DNA of 49,249 nt, taken from NCBI GenBank assembly GCA_964530165.1, contig CAZGYE010000005.1, forward strand, positions 1 to 49,249, in the 5' to 3' direction. Numbering within the stretch: position 1 is the first letter of the stretch; each line of letters starts with the position of its first letter. Under the pieces are notes generated by a model that worked only from the letters and a program-made list of their open reading frames with translations, did no database searches and was not told the origin of the DNA. The translations under genes were made by a program, and so were the position numbers. The DNA comes from CAZGYE01 sp964530165. GTDB lineage: Bacteria; Planctomycetota; Planctomycetia; Planctomycetales; Planctomycetaceae. This document shows, in pieces, positions 41,180 to 49,249 of this stretch.

Positions 41180-42844
41180 TCAACGCAGGACGGAGTCGGC
41201 CGTCGCGTCTTCCAGCAGACCTCTGTTTCCGGGAGAATACTCGTCGCAGATGCGTTGGATGTCGTCGCGTGCTTGGAAGTACACGTCGATGACCTTCGCG
41301 TCCCACTGGTCGCCGGCGCCGCCGCGGAAGATCTCCTTGATCTTTTCGGCCGACAATCCTTTGCGGTAGGGACGATTGCTGCTCATGGCGTCGTAGCTGT
41401 CGGCGACCGCCAGAATGCGGGCCATCAGCGGAATCTCGTCCCCTTTGAGCCGATCCGGGTAGCCGTTTCCGTTGAAAGACTCGTGATGATTCCGCACACC
41501 GGGAAGGATCTTTTGCAGATTCTTCAATCCGTGCAGGATTTCATAGCCGATCATGGGGTGCTGTTGAATCTTCTCGTACTCTTGGGGGGTCAGGCGGCCG
41601 GGCTTGCGCAGAACTTGATCGTCGATTCCGATCTTTCCAATGTCGTGCAGCAAGCCGGACAGATAAATGTCGTTGAGATCTTCGTCGGGCAGGTTGAGCT
41701 GCTGACCGATTCGGCGGGCAATCAACGCCACACGCTCACTGTGGCCGCGTGTGTACGGATCTCTGGCTTCCAGCGATTGAACCAGCGATCGCACAAAGCT
41801 CAACAGCAAGTCGTCGTGCTGCTGGTAGAGGTCGATGTTGCGAACGTGCGTTCCCAGAATCGTTGCGATGGAGTTCAACAGACTCGCCTCGACCGTGCCG
41901 AACTCTCGACCACTCGACAGATTGCAACTGAGGATCCAGCCCGACCGGTGAGTGCCCTCCGCAATGGGAACGATGACCAGATTCTCCAATCCTGGAAAAT
42001 CGGCGCCCAGCAACGTTCCTGGAATATGGTTCTTGACCAGTGGGCGAGACCAGTCGTGGTCCTCGAATCGTGCAATCAGCCGCGCCATTCCCAACTCATC
42101 GAAGGTGAGCACCCCCTCCACGAGGAAAGAGGCGTTGCCATCCTTCTCTTCGAGCCAAATCGCGTTGCCGCCCGACTTGATCAACGCGTGCATGCGATTC
42201 AGACAGACTTCGGCCAACTCAATCGGGCCGCGCGAAATCTGCAGATTGCGAGTCAGACTGTGCAAGAGGCTGATCTCTTCATAAGTCTGCTCGATCTGAT
42301 CGCTCAACTGCTCAATCTCGACCAGCAACGATGTTTCCCGTTCTTCCTGCTCGAGAGACTTGCTGGCCATCAAAAGCATCGACCGGACAACGGCCGCATC
42401 GCAGTGCGGCTGTTGCGCCAACCATTGATCGAGTCGTTCTTGGGACCAGTTCTGCTTGGCAGCCGCCAGAACCACGTCGTACGGTTTGACGCCAGATTGC
42501 GAAAAGACATATGTCACGGCAACCGTGTGCGACCGATCTATGTCGGGCAGCGGCAACGCGCAGAAAACTAATCCCGACGCGGTGTGGATCGTCTGCGGCT
42601 CAGTCACGCTGGAGAGCTGCTCGCAGACGTCGGCCGGAAGGATCTCGAGGCCCTCGGCGTCGGATTTCGCCAGGACGGTGCCGGCAGTGGCATCTACGCA
42701 CAGAAACGGCAGGTGCGTCAAATCGGCGTACTGCCGCATTCGCTTGATCGCCGCTGCTGAGGCGTCATCAACCGCTTCGGACCGAGGCTCGGCATCGAAA
42801 CTCGATTTGCGTTCAGTCTGTTCGTAGACGAGTTCTGTCGTCAT
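41180..42844 (-). CDS. GAF-HD-GYP cyclic-di-GMP phosphodiesterase
   Basis: The 554-residue protein has an N-terminal region of uncertain fold, a coiled coil (about 180-220), a GAF-like domain (about 215-345) and an HD-GYP domain (about 360-540). All HD-GYP hallmarks are present: HSERVALIA, HDIGKIGID, NHHESFNGNGYPD and ADSYDAMSSNRPYRKG, so it should hydrolyse c-di-GMP. It has no membrane helix, so the signal is probably cytosolic. The start at 42844 (MTTELVYEQ) has GAAAGGA 7 bases upstream and is preferred over 42937. Confidence 0.94.
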   Translation of the reverse strand: MTTELVYEQTERKSSFDAEPRSEAVDDASAAAIKRMRQYADLTHLPFLCVDATAGTVLAKSDAEGLEILPADVCEQLSSVTEPQTIHTASGLVFCALPLPDIDRSHTVAVTYVFSQSGVKPYDVVLAAAKQNWSQERLDQWLAQQPHCDAAVVRSMLLMASKSLEQEERETSLLVEIEQLSDQIEQTYEEISLLHSLTRNLQISRGPIELAEVCLNRMHALIKSGGNAIWLEEKDGNASFLVEGVLTFDELGMARLIARFEDHDWSRPLVKNHIPGTLLGADFPGLENLVIVPIAEGTHRSGWILSCNLSSGREFGTVEASLLNSIATILGTHVRNIDLYQQHDDLLLSFVRSLVQSLEARDPYTRGHSERVALIARRIGQQLNLPDEDLNDIYLSGLLHDIGKIGIDDQVLRKPGRLTPQEYEKIQQHPMIGYEILHGLKNLQKILPGVRNHHESFNGNGYPDRLKGDEIPLMARILAVADSYDAMSSNRPYRKGLSAEKIKEIFRGGAGDQWDAKVIDVYFQARDDIQRICDEYSPGNRGLLEDATADSVLR

Positions 42845-43005
42845 CGCGACGTCCTTTCTGCTGCGCTTTCCGCAGCAAAAACTTACGTCGCGTCTGTCGT
42901 GGCGGCAAATCCGAGCCGACCTGATTCGATAAAACAACGAACCGAGTTGTCACCGTTATGAGGAATGCGGCGATTTTCAGGGATGGTGAAGCAGCCAACA
43001 CGGAA

Positions 43006-44013
43006 TCACTCGTGACGGTTCCCTTTGTTACGATAGCGGGCGCTGACGCGATCGAGCTGCCGCCTTTCCGCCTCCGAGAGTGAGTCCATTCCCTGCGTGT
43101 GCACTTTGTCGAGCAGTGCGTCAAGCTGTTGAGCGGCTTCCGCCTCTTTCTCCTCAGCCAGTCTTTGCTTTTCTCTTCGCCGCTTTTCCTTCCAGCGCTT
43201 GAAAAAGCCGGCGCGTCTGACGGTTGGACCATCGACGGAACGTTCCAGGCTCGTGTATCCCTGCGAAAAGTCGTAACCCATGAACGACTCGTCGTACCCA
43301 TCGCCGGCGCGCATCTGGAACGATTCTTGAATGTTGAGCACCAGCACAATCGAACCAATGAACACCAAAAAAGTACTGTCGGCAATCAGTCCGACGAACA
43401 TCATCACGAAGGCAAAGAAGAATCCGATCTTGATGTAGACTTCGGCGCCCGCCAGGCCGGGTAATCGCGACACGAGAACAGTCTGCAGCATTCGCCCCCC
43501 GTCCAGTGGGTGCACCGGGATGAGGTTCACCAGCAGCAGCACCCAATTGACGGTGAACGTGAGAACCAAAATGTCCGAAACAACATCGTGCGACAGTTCG
43601 CCGATCGGCATGATCAACGGATGAAACACGTTCATCCTGACTGCTGATTCAAGATGAAGGACATGCCAAAGCGTGATCAGACACAGGGCCAAGTTGGCGG
43701 CCGGCCCTGCCGCGGCCGTCAAGAACCGCGACCTGAACACACCGGCCGGCTGAACGTAGGCCAGACCGCCTAACGGCCAGATCAGAATCTCCGAAGCCAT
43801 ACCACCGGTGCGACGCGCCGCGACAACATGACCGAACTCGTGGAACAACACGCTCACGAAGACGATCCCGCTCAGGACGCCGCCCAACACAGGTCCGAAC
43901 TTCCAGCACAGCACCAAGACAAGCAGCGGGAAGAAGATGCTGATTTGAACCCGTGTCCCAAACCACGTACCGATGGTAAACGACCAATAGAGGGGACTTT
44001 CGCGATGATTCAT
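43006..44013 (-). CDS. Site-2 protease family (M50) membrane metalloprotease
   Basis: The 335-residue protein has membrane helices with the zinc motif HEFGH (58-62) and the second metal-binding motif NLIPVHPLDGG (Asp171), the hallmark of site-2 proteases. These cut membrane-embedded substrates such as anti-sigma factors. After the last helix a Lys/Glu-rich stretch (about 255-290) leads to a short domain LDALLDKV...LSEAERRQLDRVSARYR, a module also found at the end of bacterial rhomboid proteases (DUF6576-like). There is no PDZ domain and no CBS pair. It has no obvious operon partner; it is followed on its strand by the HD-GYP gene after 161 bases. Confidence 0.92.
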   Translation of the reverse strand: MNHRESPLYWSFTIGTWFGTRVQISIFFPLLVLVLCWKFGPVLGGVLSGIVFVSVLFHEFGHVVAARRTGGMASEILIWPLGGLAYVQPAGVFRSRFLTAAAGPAANLALCLITLWHVLHLESAVRMNVFHPLIMPIGELSHDVVSDILVLTFTVNWVLLLVNLIPVHPLDGGRMLQTVLVSRLPGLAGAEVYIKIGFFFAFVMMFVGLIADSTFLVFIGSIVLVLNIQESFQMRAGDGYDESFMGYDFSQGYTSLERSVDGPTVRRAGFFKRWKEKRRREKQRLAEEKEAEAAQQLDALLDKVHTQGMDSLSEAERRQLDRVSARYRNKGNRHE

Positions 44014-44277
44014 CAGCTACAGGTCACATTGCGCGATCATGCTCGGTCGCCGACGACGGCAAACGCCCGGACAGACCAAACGGAACAACCTTTCCTTGCA
44101 TAGGACATTCTATCACGCATTGTTGGGAGTGACAATTCCCGTCTGATTGTCGTCGACGCGCACATGTTCGACGAATCGACGGCAACCGCCAGAAATCCGT
44201 GTCGGAAAACCGAGGCGGGAAACGTCGGAACTGTGGCGCGCTTGTTGGAAACCGCCAAAACCGCTACGCTGACCGAC

Positions 44278-44877
44278 GTGAACATCGAGCGGACAAAAAC
44301 GCGAATCGGTGTCTTCTGCGGTTCGAAAGTCGGCACCGACGAACGGTACCAGGAGACGGTTGCCGAGTTAGGACGACTGCTCGTACAGCAGGGGCACGGT
44401 TTAGTTTTCGGCGGCGGCAGCATTGGGTTGATGGGGGTGCTTGCCGATGCCGTGCTCGCTGCCGGCGGCGAAGTCGTCGGCGTGATCCCCGAAATGCTCG
44501 CCACTCGCGAACTGCTGCACCCCGACGTTGCAGACATGCGCACCGTCCCGAATATGCATGACCGCAAATCGCTGATAGCCGAGTTGGCGGACGCCTTCGT
44601 CGCGCTGCCGGGCGGCTACGGAACGTTTGAAGAACTGTTCGAGGTGATTACGTGGGCGCAACTCGGCATTCATCACAAGAACATCGGCCTCTTGAACATT
44701 GCCGGTTATTTCGATCCGCTTGTTCAACTGATCGAACATGCGATCGAAGAAGGTTTCATCAAACCGGCGCACCGGGAATTGATCGTCGTCGATGACCGCC
44801 CGGCTCCGCTGCTGCAGAAACTCGCCGAGCACCGCTTGCCGGAAGTCCGCCGCTGGATGGGACCCGAAGAAATCTAA
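44278..44877 (+). CDS. LOG-family nucleotide 5'-monophosphate phosphoribohydrolase
   Basis: The 199-residue product has the LOG (TIGR00730-type) pattern: IGVFCGSKVG at the N-terminus, VFGGGSIGLMG, and the signature PGGYGTFEELFEVITWAQLG. These enzymes split the base from cytokinin-type or other nucleoside monophosphates. The frame is open to an ATG at 44164 (237 residues), but homology begins just after the GTG at 44278; neither start has a strong ribosome site, so the start is unsure. A palindromic element begins directly after the stop codon. Confidence 0.9.
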   Translation: MNIERTKTRIGVFCGSKVGTDERYQETVAELGRLLVQQGHGLVFGGGSIGLMGVLADAVLAAGGEVVGVIPEMLATRELLHPDVADMRTVPNMHDRKSLIAELADAFVALPGGYGTFEELFEVITWAQLGIHHKNIGLLNIAGYFDPLVQLIEHAIEEGFIKPAHRELIVVDDRPAPLLQKLAEHRLPEVRRWMGPEEI

Positions 44878-45009
44878 GAGCGTCTTTGAAAAGCCTCGTC
44901 TCAGGTTCTCTCGCCCCGCTGGGGCTACACCGAGGGGCGCCCCACAGACCCAGGGCTCGCGCCCTGGGCTACCTCCTTCCGCCCCTACCGGGGCTTTTCA
45001 AGCACGCTC
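44878..45009. repeat. Composite palindromic repeat element
   Basis: The outer arms are TTGAAAAGCC (44886-44895) and GGCTTTTCAA (44992-45001), extended by GAGCGT/ACGCTC with a 2-base mismatch. The centre has a perfect 8-bp stem CCCAGGGC (44949-44956) and GCCCTGGG (44961-44968) with a TCGC loop, and there are smaller GCCCC/GGGGC stems. It fills most of the space between the converging LOG and MmgE/PrpD genes and may also stop transcription. It looks like a member of a dispersed repeat family (REP-like). Confidence 0.75.
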
Positions 45010-45062
45010 AAGACCATAGCCGCTTGCCGCTGCTTGGTTCGTTTCACAATCGTACGTTCCGT

Positions 45063-46439
45063 TCATGACTCTGCTCGAGGGAATTGTCCGAGCAAATCAT
45101 GGACACTCTGCAGTTCTTCCAAACGCCAGCAGAGGCCGAGCACGCGTTCTTGTGTCGGCTCGTCGAGCAGGCCGCCGGCCATGCGTTGGAATTTCGCGGT
45201 CACTTCTGCATCAGTCATCGGATTTTGATCGTGTCCGCGGGGGAATTCATTCTCAGCCGTGAACCGTCGCCCGTCCTTCAGCGTCACGACCAGTCGGTTG
45301 GGGATGCCGCGGGGATAGCGGGCCGTCAGGTCGGAGTCGCGGTGGACCTTAATCTTCGCAACCAGTTCCAGCAACGTTTCGTCACGCAGCCTAGCAGCGC
45401 GGAAGGATTCGAGGGTGAGACGGCCGTCCATCAGCGCCGCCGCCGTGCAATAGGGCAGGCTGTGGTCGGCCGTCTCGCGGGTCTTGGGCCGCCATTTTTC
45501 GGGATCCTTTCCAATGATGTCAACGGCTGCGTCGAAGGAGTAAATGTCGAGAGCAGCAATCTGCTTTTGATCGGGTATCTGCTCGCGGAGCTCGAGCGCC
45601 GCATGGATCGCGCTTTGCGAATGATACTCGGCGGGCCAAAATTTGATCGACGTCTTCTTAATCATGAATTCCTCATTGCCGCCAACTCCGCCGAGCGTGG
45701 GCAGTTCGAACTCGCCGGAGACCTGTTTGAAGAACCCCATTTCGCCTTCGAAAATCGGGGCCGGCCCGGTCAGCCCCTCGGTGGCCAGCAGTGCTGCAAA
45801 CACCCCGTTGCGCGAAGCATTGGCGAACGCGCAGCCCTTCCACTGGGATAGCTCACCGGAGCGCGTTTGCCGTAGCGTGACGTTCGGTACACCAGCCAGA
45901 TTCAGGGCCTGCGTGATTCGAGAGGCCGAAAGGCCCAGCAGCTTCGCCGCGGCGGCAGCCGTCGAGAATGCTCCATACGTCACATGATCCCAGCCACGTG
46001 CGCGAATGCTGGCGGCATCGCACAACCGGCATTGAATCTCATACGCCAGCACCGTGGCCGTAATGATGTCTCGACCGCTCGAACCGGCCGCCTCGCCCGC
46101 CGCCAGCACCGCGGCAATGTTATCGCTAGGATGCGCCGGTTCGAGCGACAGATAGGTGTCGTTGAAGTCGAGGTAACGAAACAGAATCCCGTTGACGAAC
46201 GCCGCCAAATCGGGCGAAGTTTTTTGCGTTCCGCCAAGATAGCTCGCTCCGGGCTCGGCCGTGACCCGGGCCGCGATTCGCCGCCCGACTCCAGGAGCAT
46301 CCGCCCGGTACGCCCCCAGTGCACAAGCCAGTGCATCGATCAGCCGCCTCCGGACCTCGTGGATGGTGACTTCGTCGAGCTGCGAGAATTCCAGATTCGC
46401 GGCGTAATCCGCCAGACGTTCCGCGAGGGTCATTTTCAT
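45063..46439 (-). CDS. MmgE/PrpD family protein
   Basis: The 458-residue product matches the MmgE/PrpD family: IDALACALGAYRADAPGV near the N-terminus, NGILFRYLDFNDTYL (about 83-97), then PSDNIAAVLA, WDHVTYGAFSTAAAAAKLLGL and KFWPAEYHSQSAIHAALELR. PrpD is 2-methylcitrate dehydratase; MmgE and other members act on citrate-type acids, itaconate or are unassigned. No prpB/prpC neighbours are present, so methylcitrate cycling is unlikely from context. The ATG overlaps the acpS stop by 4 bases (ATGA), so the two are co-translated. Confidence 0.92.
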   Translation of the reverse strand: MKMTLAERLADYAANLEFSQLDEVTIHEVRRRLIDALACALGAYRADAPGVGRRIAARVTAEPGASYLGGTQKTSPDLAAFVNGILFRYLDFNDTYLSLEPAHPSDNIAAVLAAGEAAGSSGRDIITATVLAYEIQCRLCDAASIRARGWDHVTYGAFSTAAAAAKLLGLSASRITQALNLAGVPNVTLRQTRSGELSQWKGCAFANASRNGVFAALLATEGLTGPAPIFEGEMGFFKQVSGEFELPTLGGVGGNEEFMIKKTSIKFWPAEYHSQSAIHAALELREQIPDQKQIAALDIYSFDAAVDIIGKDPEKWRPKTRETADHSLPYCTAAALMDGRLTLESFRAARLRDETLLELVAKIKVHRDSDLTARYPRGIPNRLVVTLKDGRRFTAENEFPRGHDQNPMTDAEVTAKFQRMAGGLLDEPTQERVLGLCWRLEELQSVHDLLGQFPRAES

Positions 46440-46834
46440 TGAGAGTCCTGTTCATGCCGAATTGCAATTGCCGTTGCCGTCGCATATGTCCGGCAGTGTG
46501 AGATGGTGATCAGGATTTCGTCGATCCTCATCTGCTCGGCCAGTTCACCGGCCCCGCCGCAGATGTTGATCGTCGGCTGCCCGGTCTTTCTTGTCGCCAC
46601 TTCGATGTCCCTCCAACTGACACTGCGCGTCCAACCAGTGCCGAGTGTCTTCATCACCGCTTCTTTGGCCGCCCAGCGCCCGGCAAAATGCTGATAACTC
46701 TCCTTGCGGCGCTGGCAATAACGGGTTTCATCATCGGTGTAAACACGGTTCAGAAACAGCTCGCCATGCCGTTCGATCATCTGGCCGATGCGAACGATTT
46801 CGACGATGTCAGTTCCGAGACCAACGATCACCAC
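46436..46834 (-). CDS. acpS: Holo-[acyl-carrier-protein] synthase
   Basis: The 132-residue protein has both AcpS hallmarks: GLGTDIVEIVRI at the N-terminus, where Asp binds Mg, and FAGRWAAKEAVMKTLGTG, where Glu and Lys take part in catalysis. It transfers the phosphopantetheine arm of CoA to acyl carrier protein. The start is GTG at 46834 or the adjacent GTG at 46831; AGAGGA lies a few bases upstream. It is translationally coupled to the MmgE/PrpD gene, with no obvious functional reason. Confidence 0.95.
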   Translation of the reverse strand: MVIVGLGTDIVEIVRIGQMIERHGELFLNRVYTDDETRYCQRRKESYQHFAGRWAAKEAVMKTLGTGWTRSVSWRDIEVATRKTGQPTINICGGAGELAEQMRIDEILITISHCRTYATATAIAIRHEQDSQ

Positions 46835-46844
46835 TCAGTTTCCT

Positions 46845-46977
46845 CTAACCCGGATTATTCATGGAAACCCAAACCGACGACTTGTCGTCGCTGGGTGTGC
46901 CATGCAACCCGTGGATTGCGACAACAAGTTGTCGGTTTGGATACCACAAGGACAGCCTGCCAATAATCCGGACTAAC
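46845..46977. repeat. MITE-like nested inverted repeat
   Basis: Terminal arms CCGGATTATT (46850-46859) and AATAATCCGG (46962-46971) are perfect inverted repeats. Inside them 46871-46890 and 46919-46938 form a second, 20-bp imperfect inverted repeat. CTAAC occurs directly outside both ends (46845-46849 and 46973-46977, with one extra A on the right), like a target-site duplication. It has no coding capacity. It lies in a 332-bp intergenic region that shows nothing else. Confidence 0.65.
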
Positions 46978-47166
46978 CATGTCCACATCGACGACCTCCA
47001 CGATCCGGACATCCTGGCTCGCTCCTTTCAAGCTTAGCGACCGATCTCATCCGCGTCCAATCACGTACAGTTCAGCAGCTTGCTGACACGGGCTAATGAC
47101 CAAACATTGCGACTTGACACGATTGACAGGCACCGTCCTCGTGGGACTGATTCAGATCGACGCGTT

Positions 47167-47718
47167 CTATTCGCCGTCCATCCCAGAATACGTCTGCAGC
47201 AACCGAGCCGTCAGCCAAGCGCCTGCGGCGCCGCACAGAAGAACTTCAACTCCCCAAAAAACGGCAGGCCAAGGCGCCGGCCAGACGCCCAACGGAGAAA
47301 CGCGGCGCTGCAAATAAGCCGAGAAGCTGGTCGTCTGTCGCAGCAACTGTCGCATTTCGTCGGCGCGGGGTGATTTCGCTTCGGAACTCCATTCGAATCG
47401 CTGCATCACGGCCGCCTTGTGGAGCCGATACGATTCAACCGTCACTGTACACTGGCCGGCGGCAATCAACAGAAAGGAGAGAACGAGCTGCAGTTTCGAG
47501 AGATGTCCGGTTGTGACCCGGACCGCTTTGCTCAACAGCCAACCGGCAAACAGTCCGTAGACAACGGCGAACAAGCCGATCAGTTTGACCCGCGCCGGTG
47601 CGTGGACTGCGGCAATCGTCAGCACCGAAACGGCCACCACGCTCAACAGCAACCACCCAAACAGACCGGCTCTTTCGTAATGTCTTGCTGCGGGCTTGTC
47701 GGGCGATGCTGTCGACAT
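47167..47718 (-). CDS. Hypothetical membrane protein with four predicted helices
   Basis: The product (about 183 residues from 47718) has hydrophobic stretches near residues 18-40, 45-65, 75-95 and 150-175, with a polar loop between the third and fourth that includes a RADEMRQLLRQTT segment. I recognise no family. The ATG at 47733 would add 5 residues. It follows the tryptophanyl-tRNA synthetase gene on the same strand after about 55 bases. Confidence 0.65.
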   Translation of the reverse strand: MSTASPDKPAARHYERAGLFGWLLLSVVAVSVLTIAAVHAPARVKLIGLFAVVYGLFAGWLLSKAVRVTTGHLSKLQLVLSFLLIAAGQCTVTVESYRLHKAAVMQRFEWSSEAKSPRADEMRQLLRQTTSFSAYLQRRVSPLGVWPAPWPAVFWGVEVLLCGAAGAWLTARLLQTYSGMDGE

Positions 47719-47775
47719 GGAGATAATTCGCACGAGTGACGATACCGCGATAGGCGGCCGGCGATAGTTGAGTGA

Positions 47776-48750
<975 letters not shown>

Positions 48751-48760
48751 GTTCAAGAAC

Positions 48761-49249
48761 TCATCTGTCATTTGTCCGAAGGGTGCCCACCAGTTCAGAC
48801 ACGTGCTGACAACCCTCGGCGTGGACCATCGTTTCCAACTCATCGACCAATTGGTTTGCCAAACCCGGATTGTAGAAGTTTGCCGTTCCGATTTGAACTG
48901 CCGTCGCCCCGGCCACTAGAAACTCCATGACGTCGTCGATGGAAGCGATGCCGCCGACTCCGATGATCGGTACATCGACCGCTTGGGCCACCTGCCAGAC
49001 GATTCGCAACGCCATCGGCTTAATCGCCGGGCCGCTCAGCCCCCCCAGCACCGTCGAGAGCACAGGTTTTCGGCGGCGCCAGTCGACGGCCATCCCCTGG
49101 AAGGTGTTGACCAGCGAGACGGCGTCGGCGCCGGCCTCGGCAGCCGCCCGGGCAATTCGCGTGACGTCGGTGACATTCGGCGTCAGCTTGGCGACGACCG
49201 GCAGACGACACGCGTTGCGAACCGCGCCGACCACTTCGGCGGTCCTCTT
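48761..49249 (-). CDS. pyrD: Dihydroorotate dehydrogenase, C-terminal part (cut by window end)
   Basis: The visible 162 codons run off the right edge, so the N-terminal half is missing. They contain PVVAKLTPN (the Lys that contacts FMN), DAVSLVNTF, GLSGPAIKPMALR, PIIGVGGI and VQIGTANF, the pattern of class 1 (PyrD1B-type) dihydroorotate dehydrogenase, which makes orotate in pyrimidine synthesis. The reading frame is open to the last base of the window. The gene ends 11 bases before the TrpS start. Confidence 0.93.
   Translation of the reverse strand, partial: KRTAEVVGAVRNACRLPVVAKLTPNVTDVTRIARAAAEAGADAVSLVNTFQGMAVDWRRRKPVLSTVLGGLSGPAIKPMALRIVWQVAQAVDVPIIGVGGIASIDDVMEFLVAGATAVQIGTANFYNPGLANQLVDELETMVHAEGCQHVSELVGTLRTNDR

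Overview
The window reads as a chromosomal piece of a planctomycete (Planctomycetota, probably class Planctomycetia). The reasons are two giant surface proteins that carry the arginine-rich leader with the LEDRTLLS signature seen in that phylum, a type III polyketide synthase paired with a methyltransferase, moderately high GC, many short palindromic intergenic repeats, and widely spaced gene strings. Two runs of exactly 100 N, both inside tandem repeats, show that this is a scaffolded draft or metagenome assembly. No rRNA, tRNA, CRISPR array or transposase was seen.

Layout. 1-1.6 kb: a URO-D-fold protein flanked by copies of a short GC-rich repeat. 1.6-9.6 kb: a signalling island. A minus-strand string led by csrA runs csrA, REC-PAS-PAS histidine kinase, single-domain response regulator, REC-PP2C phosphatase, then a four-CBS protein; divergent from it lie a REC-PAS NarX-type kinase and its NarL-type regulator. 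The two kinases start with almost the same receiver domain. 9.6-16.1 kb: a 2159-residue surface protein with B-type repeats, a beta-helix, two near-identical malectin-like domains and a C-terminal metzincin zinc site. 16.1-17.4 kb: a gene-poor stretch with a candidate small RNA (extended -10 promoter plus intrinsic terminator) and a possible sigma-54 promoter.

17.4-25.3 kb is the most striking region. Four plus-strand genes whose ends overlap encode a membrane ferredoxin/flavin oxidoreductase, a 23-haem c-type cytochrome, a beta-barrel outer-membrane protein and a second cytochrome with at least 21 haem motifs arranged in 48-residue repeats. Together they look like a complete inner-membrane to cell-surface electron conduit (porin-cytochrome type). 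Next to it, on the other strand, are a UbiE/MenG-type quinone methyltransferase and a U32 (UbiU/UbiV-like) Fe-S protein, and divergent from those a YceI-type lipid-binding protein and an MMPL/RND exporter. A minus-strand lipid/polyketide string (thioester reductase, methyltransferase, type III PKS) converges on the exporter. A link between redox lipids and the electron conduit is my inference.

34.3-40.6 kb: a second giant surface protein (Calx-beta, metzincin protease, PPC, GEVED, RTX repeats). 41-49.2 kb: HD-GYP phosphodiesterase, site-2 protease, LOG-family hydrolase, MmgE/PrpD protein, AcpS, a small membrane protein, TrpS, and the 3' part of a dihydroorotate dehydrogenase gene cut by the window end. 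This last part looks like ordinary chromosome with scattered palindromic repeat elements.
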